From: Micromonospora sp. WMMD1128
Lineage (GTDB): Bacteria; Actinomycetota; Actinomycetes; Mycobacteriales; Micromonosporaceae
Reading direction: 5' to 3'
Length of the DNA stretch: 64,000 bases
Assembly (NCBI RefSeq): GCF_027497235.1
Contig: NZ_CP114902.1
Coordinates: 744,001 to 808,000 of the forward strand
Part shown: positions 50,209-59,147 of the stretch, one piece after another
How positions within the stretch are numbered: position 1 is the stretch's first letter
Layout of the letters: every line of letters begins with the position of its first letter
The notes under the pieces: generated by a model
Databases searched by the model: none
Seen by the model: the letters and a program-made list of their open reading frames with translations, nothing else
What the model was told of the DNA's origin: nothing
Program-made: the position numbers and the translations under genes

Positions 50209-51321
50209 GTGAACCAGCCGCTGTCGGAGCGCACGCGAGCCGGGCCCCTCCGGATCGCGATGGTGGTGCCGCCGTGGCTGTCGGTGCCGCCGCCCGGCTA
50301 CGGCGGGCTGGAGCACGTGGTGGCCGGCCTGGTCGACGCCCTGGTCGAGCGCGGCCACGCGGTGACGCTGTTCGGCGCCGGCACGGAGCACGGAACCGCC
50401 GCCGAGTTCGTCTCCACCCACCCCGAGTTGCAGTACGACCGGATGGGCGAGTCGTTGCCCGAGTTGGCCCACCTGGCGCAGGTCGACCGCCTGGTGGACC
50501 CGGCCGACTTCGACCTCGTGCACGACCACACCACGATCGGTCCGATGGTGGCGGGTCGCCGCCGCGTCCCCACGGTGGCCACCGTGCACGGCAACCCCGT
50601 CGGCGAGTACGGCACGGTGCTCGGCAACACCGACCGCGGGGTGGGCCTGATCGCGATCTCGCACGCCCAGCGCCGAGCGAACCCCGGACTGCCCTGGGTC
50701 GGCACGGTGCACCACGCGATGCCGGTGCGGGACTTCCCGCACAAGCGGACGCCGGGGGCCGGGCCGGTGCTCTGGCTCGCCCGGTTCAGCCCGGACAAGG
50801 GCCCCGACGTGGCGATCCGGGCCTGCCGGGCGGCCGGGCTGCCGCTCACCCTGGCCGGCAAGTGCCACGAGCCGGCCGAGCGCCGCTATCTGGAGCAGGT
50901 GGTGGAGCCGCTGCTGGGCGACGACGTCGACCTGGTGGTGAACGCGGGCCGCGAGACGGTGCTGCGACTGCTGCTCGACGCCAGGTGCCTGATCATGCCG
51001 GTCCAGTGGGCGGAGCCGTTCGGCATGGTGATGGTGGAGGCCATGGCGACCGGCACCCCGGTGGTGGCGCTGCGCCGGGGCGCGGTGCCGGAGCTGGTCC
51101 GCCCCGGGGTCACCGGGCTGGTCTGCGACCGCGCCGAGGAGTTGCCGGCGGCGTTGCGCGCGGCGGCCGACCTGGACCCGGCCGACTCTGTCGCGCACGT
51201 CGCGGAGAGCTTCTCGGTGGAGCGGATGGCCGCCGGCCACGAGGCGGTGTACCGGGGCTTCCTGGCCGGGCGGGCGACGGCGGAGGGACCCCGGGCGGTC
51301 GCCCGGCTCGTGGCCGGGTGA
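50209..51321 (+). CDS. Glycosyltransferase family 4
   Basis: The 370-residue GT-B enzyme has an N-terminal acceptor domain (RIAMVVPPWLSVPPPGYGGLEHVV) and a C-terminal nucleotide-sugar domain with GPVLWLARFSPDKGPDVAI and the E-X7-E motif EPFGMVMVEAMATGTPVVA. Donor and acceptor are unknown; envelope glycolipid synthesis is plausible. GTG 50209 follows GGGGAGGGG. Its stop is four bases from the stop of the convergent kinase gene. Confidence 0.9.
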   Translation: MNQPLSERTRAGPLRIAMVVPPWLSVPPPGYGGLEHVVAGLVDALVERGHAVTLFGAGTEHGTAAEFVSTHPELQYDRMGESLPELAHLAQVDRLVDPADFDLVHDHTTIGPMVAGRRRVPTVATVHGNPVGEYGTVLGNTDRGVGLIAISHAQRRANPGLPWVGTVHHAMPVRDFPHKRTPGAGPVLWLARFSPDKGPDVAIRACRAAGLPLTLAGKCHEPAERRYLEQVVEPLLGDDVDLVVNAGRETVLRLLLDARCLIMPVQWAEPFGMVMVEAMATGTPVVALRRGAVPELVRPGVTGLVCDRAEELPAALRAAADLDPADSVAHVAESFSVERMAAGHEAVYRGFLAGRATAEGPRAVARLVAG

Positions 51322-51325
51322 CCGG

Positions 51326-52867
51326 TCAGGTGCGTTCGGCCACGAGCGACGCCGCGGCGGCGTCGAGTTGCCGCGCGTACCCGGGGCTGATGCTGCCCTC
51401 GCGCCGACGCTCGGCGATCTTGCCGCGGAGCCGTTCCACCGCGGCCGTCACCTCGCCCTCGTCGCTCGCGGCCACCGCGTTACGCAGCAGGTTGCGCAGG
51501 TCCACCCCGACGTCGCTGCGGATCTCACCGTCGGTCAGCCCGGCCTCGATCAGCCCGTCCACCCGCTCGGCCGGGTCGACCGGGTCGCCGGCCGGCGCGG
51601 TCGGGCCGCCGGTGGTGGGCCGGTCGGTCGGCGCGGGCGGCGGCGCGGGGGTGGGCGTCTCGGGTTCGGGCGACGCGGTGGTGGGGGTCTCCGCCGGCCC
51701 GGCGGTCGGCAGTACCCGCGGGACCACCTGCCGGTCCGGGGTCAGCACCGGTGCCAGCAACACGGCGGCGGCGACAAGCACCACGCCGGCGCCGGCCAGC
51801 GCGAGAACCCGCCGGCGGCCCGGCGCGCCCCCCTCCGGCGGCGGTGATCCGGACGGCGGCGGCGGGCCGGACGGCGGCGATGATCCGGCCACCGGCAGCG
51901 GCGGGCCGGACGGCAGCGGCGATGATCCGGCCGGCGGCGGGCCGGCCGGCGGCGACGGCGAGGTCGAAGCCGCCCGGGGCGGCAGCGCGGGCAGCGTCAC
52001 GGTCGGCGACAGCATGGTGGCGGCCTGCGGATCGGCGGGCAGCAACTGGTCGCGGAGCACGGCCGCCACCCGGTGCGCGGTGGGCCGGCGCCGCGGGTCG
52101 CGGGCCAGGCAGCGCAGGCAGATCTCCGCGACCGGCCGGGGCAGCCCCGGTACGCCGTCCAGCGTGGGCGGCGCGCTCTCCGCGAGCGCGGCGCTGAGCT
52201 GCTCCCAGGTGTCCGCCGGGTACGGCGGCTGGCCGGTGAGCGTCTCGAAGAGCAGCACGCCCAACGAGTAGACGTCGGTGGCCGGCTGGGCCGGCGCCCC
52301 GTCGAGGCGTTCCGGCGCCACGTACGCCGGAGTGCCGAACGTGCCGCCGTCCTCGTCCTCGTCCGGCGCTCCGACCCGGGTGGCGATGCCGAAGTCGAGC
52401 ACCTTCGCCCCGACCCCGGTCATCATCACGTTGGCCGGGGTGACGTCCCGGTGCACGATGCCGAGCCGGTGCGCCGCGGCCAGCGCCTCGGCCACCTGGG
52501 CGCCCGTCTCCACCGCGGCCGGCCAGGGCAGCGGGCCCTCGGTCAGCCGGTGCTCCAGTTCCTCGCCGCTGAGCAGCTCCATCACCACGAACGAGGTGAT
52601 GGAGCCGTCGGGCGCCACCGTCTCGCCGTAGTCGTGCACGGCCGTGACGTGCGGGTGGTCGAGCTGGGCGGCCGAGCGTGCCTCCTCGCGCACCATGTCG
52701 CGGAACCGGGCGTCGGCGGCGAGCGAGGGGGCCAGGACCTTCACCGCCACCACCCGGTCGAGCACCTCGTCGCGGGCCCGCCAGATCACCGACATGCCGC
52801 CGGCACCGATCCGGTCGATGAGCCGGTAACGCCGGGCCAGCAGGCGGCCGGCCTGGAGTGTCGCCAT
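51326..52867 (-). CDS. Transmembrane serine/threonine protein kinase
   Basis: This 513-residue Hanks-type kinase has a Gly loop IGAGGMSVIW, VAVKVL (Lys43), HRDVTPANVMM, LDFGIATR and GTPAYVAPERL. A low-complexity Pro/Ser linker (about 285-350) precedes one membrane segment (about 355-375) and an extracytoplasmic domain without PASTA repeats that ends in a helical region. HRDV replaces the usual HRDL/I, with the catalytic Asp intact. ATG 52867 is chosen; a GTG lies one codon upstream. The ligand is unknown. Confidence 0.92.
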   Translation of the reverse strand: MATLQAGRLLARRYRLIDRIGAGGMSVIWRARDEVLDRVVAVKVLAPSLAADARFRDMVREEARSAAQLDHPHVTAVHDYGETVAPDGSITSFVVMELLSGEELEHRLTEGPLPWPAAVETGAQVAEALAAAHRLGIVHRDVTPANVMMTGVGAKVLDFGIATRVGAPDEDEDGGTFGTPAYVAPERLDGAPAQPATDVYSLGVLLFETLTGQPPYPADTWEQLSAALAESAPPTLDGVPGLPRPVAEICLRCLARDPRRRPTAHRVAAVLRDQLLPADPQAATMLSPTVTLPALPPRAASTSPSPPAGPPPAGSSPLPSGPPLPVAGSSPPSGPPPPSGSPPPEGGAPGRRRVLALAGAGVVLVAAAVLLAPVLTPDRQVVPRVLPTAGPAETPTTASPEPETPTPAPPPAPTDRPTTGGPTAPAGDPVDPAERVDGLIEAGLTDGEIRSDVGVDLRNLLRNAVAASDEGEVTAAVERLRGKIAERRREGSISPGYARQLDAAAASLVAERT

Positions 52868-53042
52868 CACCTCGCACCTGCCTGGGCTCGGGAGCGCTAT
52901 CAGGTTGCGGGAATGTGTCCGGGCTGTCAACGGGCGTCCGACTGCCGTCACACCCCGCGTGCCCGCAATGGCGAGGCGTGATCGACGGGACCGACGTCGC
53001 CAGCGCGGGCGGGCCGTCCGGCCACATGCCAGGATGAGCGGC

Positions 53043-53876
53043 ATGGCAGGCGGTCCGGTGGCGTTCGTGCTCGGCGGCGGGGGCGTGCTGGGCGCGGTCG
53101 AGGTGGGCATGCTGCGTGCGTTGTTCCGCGCCCGGATCCGGCCCGACCTGGTGCTCGGCACGTCGATCGGCGCGGTCAACGGCGTCCTGGTGGCCGCCGA
53201 CCCGACCGAGGCGGTCACCGATCGGCTGGTCCGGCTCTGGGCCTCCCCGGAGGCCGGTGAGGTGTACGGCGACTCGGTCGCCCGGCAGCTGCGCCGCTTC
53301 GCCGCGCGTACCCACCTGCACTCGCCGCGCCCGCTGCGCCGGCTGTTGGAGAGCGAGTTGGGCGAGGCGACCACGTTCGCGGACCTGGCGGTGCCGTTCC
53401 GCTGCTGCGCCGCCAACATCGAGCGCGCGGCCGAACACTGGTTCTCCACCGGGCCGGTGGTGCCGGCGGTGCTCGCGTCCGCCTCGGTGCCGGGCCTGCT
53501 GCCGCCGGCCCAGATCGGCGGGCAGCACTACATCGACGGCGGCGTGGTCAACTCGATCCCGGTCGGCGAGGCGGTGGCGGCCGGGGCGAGGCAGATCTTC
53601 GTCCTCCAGGTGGGCCGGATCGAACGCGAGTTGAGCCCGCCCCGCCGCCCCTGGGAGGTCGCCCAGGTCGCATTCGAGGTCGCCCGCCGGCACCGGTTCG
53701 CCCGGGAGATGGCGGCCCTGCCCGAGGGCATCGAGGTGCACGTGCTGCCGACCGGCGGGTTGGAGCCGCGCGACGACAGCCCGTGGGCGTACCGGGACAT
53801 GGCGGCGGTGGGTCGACGGATCAGCCGGGCGTACACCGCCTCCCGCCGCTACCTGGACACCGCGCTGGAGCGTTGA
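53043..53876 (+). CDS. Patatin-like phospholipase
   Basis: The 277-residue protein has the patatin oxyanion loop GGGGVLGAVEVG, nucleophile elbow G-T-S-I-G and the Asp of DGGVVNSIP, making a Ser-Asp dyad lipase. ATG 53043 is 7 nt behind CAGGAT (leaderless); an ATG at 53034 overlaps that hexamer. The stop overlaps the start of the PlsC-like gene (TGATG), so hydrolysis and re-acylation of lipids may be linked. Confidence 0.88.
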   Translation: MAGGPVAFVLGGGGVLGAVEVGMLRALFRARIRPDLVLGTSIGAVNGVLVAADPTEAVTDRLVRLWASPEAGEVYGDSVARQLRRFAARTHLHSPRPLRRLLESELGEATTFADLAVPFRCCAANIERAAEHWFSTGPVVPAVLASASVPGLLPPAQIGGQHYIDGGVVNSIPVGEAVAAGARQIFVLQVGRIERELSPPRRPWEVAQVAFEVARRHRFAREMAALPEGIEVHVLPTGGLEPRDDSPWAYRDMAAVGRRISRAYTASRRYLDTALER

Positions 53877-54898
53877 TGTCACTGCCACCCCGCTGGATCC
53901 GTCGGCTGCTGCTCGCGCCCGGCGTCGTGCTCCTCGCCGTCGCCGTGGTGACCACGCTGCCCGGCTGGGCGCTGCTGGCGCTGGCCGTGTCGCCGCTGGT
54001 GCCGGGGCGGCTGCGTCCGCTGCGGCTGCTCTGGATCGGCGCCGTCTACCTGGTCTGGGACGCCGCGGCGCTGCTCGCCCTCTTCCTGCTCTGGCTGGCC
54101 TCCGGCTTCGGCCGGCACAAACGGTCCCCGGCCTTCCAACGGGCGCACTACGTGGTCGCCGGCCGCTTCCTGCGGGTGCTGTTCTGGCAGGCCCGGTGGA
54201 CGCTGCGGTTGAGCATCGACGTGGTCGGCACCGACCCGGACACCGCGCTGCCCGGCCGCCCGGAGTTGGTGCTCTGCCGGCACGCCGGCCCGGGCGACTC
54301 GTTCATCCTGATCCACGCGCTGGTGAACTGGTTCCACCGCGAGCCCCGGATCGTGCTCAAGGAGAGCCTCCAGTGGGACCCGGCCATCGACGTGCTGCTC
54401 AACCGGCTGCCCAACCGGTTCATCGCGCCCGGCCCGGACGGTCGGGACTCGGCGGTGCGGCAGATCGGGCACCTGGCCGCCGGCCTCGACGACGACGACG
54501 CCTTCGTGATCTTCCCGGAGGGCGGCAACTTCACCCCGTCCCGCCGGCTGCGCGCGATCGCCCGGCTGCGCCGGCTCGGCCTGGAGCGGATGGCGCTGCG
54601 CGCCGAACGGATGCAGCACGTGCTCGCGCCCCAACCGGGCGGGCTGCTCGCCGCGCTCGACGCCGCGCCGGAGGCCGGGGTGATCTTCGTGGCGCACACC
54701 GGCCTGGACCAGATGCTCACCGTCGCGGACGTGTGGCGCGAACTGCCGATGGACAAGCGGATCGTGATGCGCTTCTGGTCCGTCCCGCCCGAGGAGATCC
54801 CCGCCGGGGAGCAGGAACGCATCGACTGGCTGTTCGACTGGTGGGCCCGGATCGACAGGTGGGTCGCGGCGAACCGGGACGGCGCGACCGACGCCTGA
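53876..54898 (+). CDS. PlsC-like acyltransferase, membrane-bound
   Basis: The 340-residue protein begins with two or three membrane segments (about 10-80), followed by an acyltransferase-like domain with H-A-G-P-G-D (HX4D variant in LVLCRHAGPGDSF), KESLQWDPAIDVLLNR and FPEGGNF. The acyl acceptor is unknown. ATG 53876 overlaps the patatin stop codon. The spacing of the motifs is normal, but the His-Asp block differs from the NHxSxxD of classical PlsC. Confidence 0.82.
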   Translation: MSLPPRWIRRLLLAPGVVLLAVAVVTTLPGWALLALAVSPLVPGRLRPLRLLWIGAVYLVWDAAALLALFLLWLASGFGRHKRSPAFQRAHYVVAGRFLRVLFWQARWTLRLSIDVVGTDPDTALPGRPELVLCRHAGPGDSFILIHALVNWFHREPRIVLKESLQWDPAIDVLLNRLPNRFIAPGPDGRDSAVRQIGHLAAGLDDDDAFVIFPEGGNFTPSRRLRAIARLRRLGLERMALRAERMQHVLAPQPGGLLAALDAAPEAGVIFVAHTGLDQMLTVADVWRELPMDKRIVMRFWSVPPEEIPAGEQERIDWLFDWWARIDRWVAANRDGATDA

Positions 54899-54954
54899 GC
54901 GGCTTTACCCACCGCTTCCGGCGGAGCGGCCCGGCCGCCGCGTAGGGTGCGCTG

Positions 54955-55275
54955 GTGGAGCAGATCTGCGTGGTGACGACGGTGGTGGACGCCCGCCGGG
55001 TGGCGGACGTATTGGCGGCCACGGCCGTCGCCGGCCGCCTGGCGGCGTGTGCCCAGGTCGGCGGGCCGGTGGACAGCACCTACTGGTGGCAGTCGGCGAT
55101 CCAGACCACCGCCGAGTGGTGGGTGCGGTTCAAGACCACGCCGGACCGGGTCGACGCGCTCGTCGACCAGCTCCGCGCCAGTCATCCGTACGAGGTGCCG
55201 GAGATTCTGGTGAGCCGGGAGGACAGCGGCAACCCCGACTACACGGCGTGGATGCGCGAGCACACCCGACCCTAG
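54955..55275 (+). CDS. cutA: CutA-type divalent-cation tolerance protein
   Basis: The 106-residue trimeric-fold protein has the CutA motifs CVVTTVVDARRVADVLA, LAACAQVGGPVDSTYWW, EWWVRFKTT and HPYEVPEI. CutA proteins are implicated in copper tolerance, though the molecular role is unclear. GTG 54955 lies 6 nt behind TAGGGT (54943-54948), a leaderless start. Confidence 0.92.
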   Translation: MEQICVVTTVVDARRVADVLAATAVAGRLAACAQVGGPVDSTYWWQSAIQTTAEWWVRFKTTPDRVDALVDQLRASHPYEVPEILVSREDSGNPDYTAWMREHTRP

Positions 55276-55322
55276 GTACGCCTACTCTGTCCGCCCGCCC
55301 GGCCGTCGGTGAAGCTGGCGGG

Positions 55323-58300
55323 GTGGAGAACACCGGCTACCCCTGTCCCGGTTGTGGCGCCCCGGCCGACCTCGTCGCCGGCTGCCGCACCTGCGGCCGC
55401 CCGCCCTATCCGCCCGCGGCCGAGGTGGTCCGACTGGACCGGGAGATCGTCGCGCTGACGCCGCGGGTGGACGCGGCCCGCCTCGCGTACCAGGAGCTGT
55501 CGGGTCACCTGTCCACGGCCCGGCAGCGGCGGGCGGCGCTTGCCGCCCGGATCCGCCTGGAGATCCCCGCGCCGCGCCGGGCGGCCACTGCCGTACCGCC
55601 GCCGCAGGTGCCGCAGGTGCCGCGGGTGCCGCCGCAGGTGCCGGCCGCCGTCCCGGTCCGGCCCGGCGGCGCGGAGACCTCCACCCGCGCGGTGCAGGGC
55701 CTGCTCTTCGTCCTCGGTGGACTGCTGCTCGGCACCGCCGCGGTGGTCTTCACCGCGGTCGCCTGGGCCGCGTTCGGTGTGGCCGGCCGGGCGCTGATCC
55801 TGCTTGCCGTCACCGCGCTGGCCCTCGCCGCGCCGCTGCTGGCCCGGGCGCGCGGCCTGCGCGGCACCGCCGAGACGATCGCCGCGGTCGGGCTGCTCCT
55901 GGTGCTCCTCGACGGGTACGCGGCCTGGTCGGTGAACCTGTTCGGGGTGGCCGGCTGGCCGGGCAGCAGCTACGCCGCGCTGGTCGGGGCGACGAGCGCC
56001 GCCGTGGCGGCCGGGTACGGGCGGCTGGGCCGACTCACCGCGCCGTGGTTCGCGGCGTGGCTTGTCGCGCAGCCGGTGCTGCCGCTGGCGGTGGCGGCGT
56101 CGAGGCCGTCGGCGGCCGGCTGGGCGCTGGTCCTGACCACCCTGGCGTTGGGCGACCTCGCGGTGGTGGTGGCCCTGCGCCGGCGGATCGCCGGTGGCGC
56201 GCCGCGCTCCGGCGACGTGGCCGCGGTCGTCCCGGCGGCGACTGGCTCGCCGGCGACGGCCGGTCCGGCGGTACGGGCCGGGGTGGTGCTCGGTTGGCTC
56301 GGGCACGGCGGGGCGCTGGTCCTGGCGGCCGGCTGCGCGCTGGTGCCGCTGGCCGTCGGCCGGGCGGCCGGCGCCGCGATGCTGGCCGGCGGTCCGTTGC
56401 TTGTGGTGGCGCTCGCCCTGGTCGCGGGCGCGTTCACGGCGGGCGGCCCGGTGCTGCGCGCGGTGGCCACCGGGCTGCTGGTGCCGGTGCTCGCCGTCGC
56501 GCTGCTGCGACCGGTCGCCGCCGTCCGCCCGGGTCTGCTGCTGCTCGCGGCCGGGTTGGTGGTGGTGGCGCTGGCCGGGGCGGTGCGCGTGCTGCCGACG
56601 CCGGTCCGGACCGGCCCCCGGGCGGGCGCCCTGGCGGTGGCCGCCGGCCTCGGCCCGGTCGCCGTGGTGCTGACCGGTGTGGTCGGCGCGGCCACCGTGG
56701 CCGCCTCGTTCCCGGCCTGGCAGGGCGGCCGGGACTGGGCGGTCCCGTCCTGGGGCTGGCAACTGTCGCCGACGCTGCTGCTCGTCGCCGGTGCGGTGGC
56801 GGTGCTGGCGCCCCGGGCCGCCCGGCCGGTGGCCGGGGTGGTGGCCGCCGGGCTGGCCGTCCTCGCCGCGCCGGCGGTGGCGACCGTGCCCTGGCCGGCG
56901 GTGCTGGTCGTCGACCTCGCGGTGGCCGCCGCGCTGCTGCTGGGCGTCGCGGTCCGGCCGCGCCGGGGGCGGGTCACCGTGCCGGTGGCCGCGTCGACCG
57001 CCGCGCTGCTGGTCGGGCACGCGCTGCTGGTCGGTTGCGCCGACCCGACCGGGGCCGGCGCGGTGCTCGCGGTGACGGTCGCGCTCGGCGGAACGGTGGC
57101 CGCGCTGGGCCGGCGCGGGTCGGGGGCGCAGCCGGTCGTCGCCGGGGTCGCGCTGGCCGTGGCGCTGCTCGCCGTACCGGCGGTGTTCGTCGTCGCGCTG
57201 CTCGGCCTGGGCGCGCCGGCGTGGTGGCAGCTCCGGGGCGGGACCGCCGCCGTCGTGCTGCCGGTGGCCGCCGTCGTCGCGGTCCGCCGCCGGTGGCCCG
57301 ACCTGAGCGGGTACGCCTCGACGGGGCTCGCGGTGGCGCTCGCCGCGATCGGACTCGGGCCGCTGGTCGTGGCGGGCCGGGAACCGGTGGGGCTCTACGC
57401 CGTGGCGGGGGTGTGGTTGGCGCTGGCCGCCGGTGGCGGGGCCCGGCCGGCGGTGGCTGTTCGTGCGGTGGCCGTTCGTGCGGTGGCTGTTCGTGCGGTG
57501 GGTGGCGCGCTGGCCGGGGTGGCGCTGCTGGCCGCCGCCCCGGCCGCGCTTGCGGTGCTGGGGAGCCTGCCGGTCCGACCCTGGACCGGGCCGCCCGCCG
57601 GCACGGCGGTTGCTGCGGAGACGGCCCGGGCCGGTCTGGTGCTGCTGCTCCTGGGGGCCGCCGCGGCGGCGTACACCCGGTTGGCGGCCGGGGTCCCGGC
57701 GGGCCGCGCCCAGGTCGGTGCCGGTGCGGGTATGGGGGTCGGGGCGGACGGTGCCCGGGTCGGGGGCGGGGTCGGTGCGGACGATGCCCGGGTCGGGGTG
57801 GATCGCACGCGGGTGACCGGCGCTGCGGGGTCCGGCCGCCGGTGGCTGCCGGCGCTGGCCGGGCTGCCGTTCGGCGCGGTGGCCCTGCCGGTGCTGCTCG
57901 CGGCGGCCGGCGCGCCCTGGCCGGCGGTGCCGGCGGTGGTGTTCGCGGCCGGGTTGGCCGCGGTGCTGACGGCCGCGGTGACCGGGGCCCGCCCGGTGGT
58001 CCCGGCGGTGCTGCTGCCGCTGGGGGCGGTGCTCGGCGGGTTCGGGTTCGCCGGGCTGCTCGCCACCCGCGCCGGAACACTTGCCGCGTTGGGGGCGCTC
58101 GTGGTGTCCGGCATCGTGGTGGGGGTGACCGGCCGTCCGGCCGCCGTCCGGCTCACCGGCTGGCTGGGCGCCGTGGTCGCGGCCACCGGCTTCGCGGTCA
58201 CCGCGCCGCTGGCCGCCGGGCTGCCGCTGCGTACCGCCGGGTTCGCGGTCCTGGCCGTCGCGGCCGTGACCCTGCACGGGGCGCCGGCGTTGCGGACCAC

Positions 58301-59081
58301 CCCCCGGCTCGTCGATCTTGGACTTGTGGTCGTTCGCAGAACTCGCTATCCCGACATCGCAGGCGCCACAACTCCAAGATCGACGGAGCGGTCGGGGGAG
58401 CGGTCGGCGGGGTGGGTGCTCGGGGCGGCGGGGGTGGAGGCGGCGGCGCACGGGGTCGCGCTGTTGGCGCTGCTGCTCGCCGGTGGGGCGCTGCGGTACG
58501 CGGCGGCGGTCTGCGTGCTGTGGGGCGCGGTGGTGGCGGTGCGGGTGCTGCGACGGGGGGAGACGCCGGCCGGGCGTCGCCGGCTCGCGGCGGTCGCGGC
58601 CGGCAGCGAGCTGCTCGGCGGTTGGCTGCTGCTGGCCGCCGGTGGGGTGGCGGTGCTGGAGGCGTACACGGTGCCGCTGGCCGTGCTGGCCCTCGGCGCC
58701 GGTCTGGTGGCGCTGCGGCACCGGCCCGGGCTGACCAGTTGGCTGGCGCTCGGGCCGGGGCTCGGCGCGGCGCTGCTGCCGAGCCTCGTCTCGGTGCTGG
58801 CCGCGCCGGACCCGCAACCGCTGCGCCGGCTGGCGCTCGGCGTGGCGGCGCTCGGCGCGGTGCTCGGCGGGGCGGTCCGGCGCTGGCAGGCGCCGGTCGT
58901 GCTGGGCGCGGCGACGCTCGTGCCACTGGCCTTGCACGAGTTGGCCCGCGGGTGGGACCTGCTGCCCCGGTGGATCTTCCTCGGGCTCGGCGGGCTGCTG
59001 CTGATCGGCCTGGCGGCCACCTACGAGCGGCGCCGCCGCGACCTGACCCGGCTGCGTGCGGCCGTGGCCCGGCTGGGCTGA
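55323..59081 (+). CDS. Very large polytopic membrane protein with zinc-ribbon N-terminus
   Basis: The 1252-residue protein starts with a zinc ribbon (CPGCG at 7-11 and CRTCG near 24), a coiled-coil-like segment (about 40-75), a Val-Pro-Pro-Gln linker, and then more than 30 predicted hydrophobic segments rich in Ala/Val/Leu. It resembles large actinobacterial proteins of unknown function. Three 15-bp repeats (57451-57495) encode an AVRAV run, and a palindromic DNA element (58311-58384) is translated in frame within the hydrophobic region. GTG 55323 is the first start after cutA. The function is unknown. Confidence 0.78.
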   Translation: MENTGYPCPGCGAPADLVAGCRTCGRPPYPPAAEVVRLDREIVALTPRVDAARLAYQELSGHLSTARQRRAALAARIRLEIPAPRRAATAVPPPQVPQVPRVPPQVPAAVPVRPGGAETSTRAVQGLLFVLGGLLLGTAAVVFTAVAWAAFGVAGRALILLAVTALALAAPLLARARGLRGTAETIAAVGLLLVLLDGYAAWSVNLFGVAGWPGSSYAALVGATSAAVAAGYGRLGRLTAPWFAAWLVAQPVLPLAVAASRPSAAGWALVLTTLALGDLAVVVALRRRIAGGAPRSGDVAAVVPAATGSPATAGPAVRAGVVLGWLGHGGALVLAAGCALVPLAVGRAAGAAMLAGGPLLVVALALVAGAFTAGGPVLRAVATGLLVPVLAVALLRPVAAVRPGLLLLAAGLVVVALAGAVRVLPTPVRTGPRAGALAVAAGLGPVAVVLTGVVGAATVAASFPAWQGGRDWAVPSWGWQLSPTLLLVAGAVAVLAPRAARPVAGVVAAGLAVLAAPAVATVPWPAVLVVDLAVAAALLLGVAVRPRRGRVTVPVAASTAALLVGHALLVGCADPTGAGAVLAVTVALGGTVAALGRRGSGAQPVVAGVALAVALLAVPAVFVVALLGLGAPAWWQLRGGTAAVVLPVAAVVAVRRRWPDLSGYASTGLAVALAAIGLGPLVVAGREPVGLYAVAGVWLALAAGGGARPAVAVRAVAVRAVAVRAVGGALAGVALLAAAPAALAVLGSLPVRPWTGPPAGTAVAAETARAGLVLLLLGAAAAAYTRLAAGVPAGRAQVGAGAGMGVGADGARVGGGVGADDARVGVDRTRVTGAAGSGRRWLPALAGLPFGAVALPVLLAAAGAPWPAVPAVVFAAGLAAVLTAAVTGARPVVPAVLLPLGAVLGGFGFAGLLATRAGTLAALGALVVSGIVVGVTGRPAAVRLTGWLGAVVAATGFAVTAPLAAGLPLRTAGFAVLAVAAVTLHGAPALRTTPRLVDLGLVVVRRTRYPDIAGATTPRSTERSGERSAGWVLGAAGVEAAAHGVALLALLLAGGALRYAAAVCVLWGAVVAVRVLRRGETPAGRRRLAAVAAGSELLGGWLLLAAGGVAVLEAYTVPLAVLALGAGLVALRHRPGLTSWLALGPGLGAALLPSLVSVLAAPDPQPLRRLALGVAALGAVLGGAVRRWQAPVVLGAATLVPLALHELARGWDLLPRWIFLGLGGLLLIGLAATYERRRRDLTRLRAAVARLG
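57451..57495. repeat. 15-bp tandem repeats in the large membrane protein
   Basis: Three units of CGGTGGC(T/C)GTTCGTG encode repeated Ala-Val-Arg-Ala-Val. Confidence 0.88.
58311..58384. repeat. GATCTTGG-family palindromic element inside a coding sequence
   Basis: Nineteen-base arms GTCGATCTTGGACTTGTGG and CCACAACTCCAAGATCGAC match at 18 positions; the element is 74 bp. It is translated as a charged 25-residue stretch (VDLGLVVVRRTRYPDIAG...) interrupting hydrophobic sequence, yet the frame remains open. Confidence 0.85.
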
Positions 59082-59147
59082 CGGCGGGTTCCCGCGCCGG
59101 GCCCGGGGGACCGTTCAGGAGGCGGTCGCCACCAGGCCGGGGGTCGT

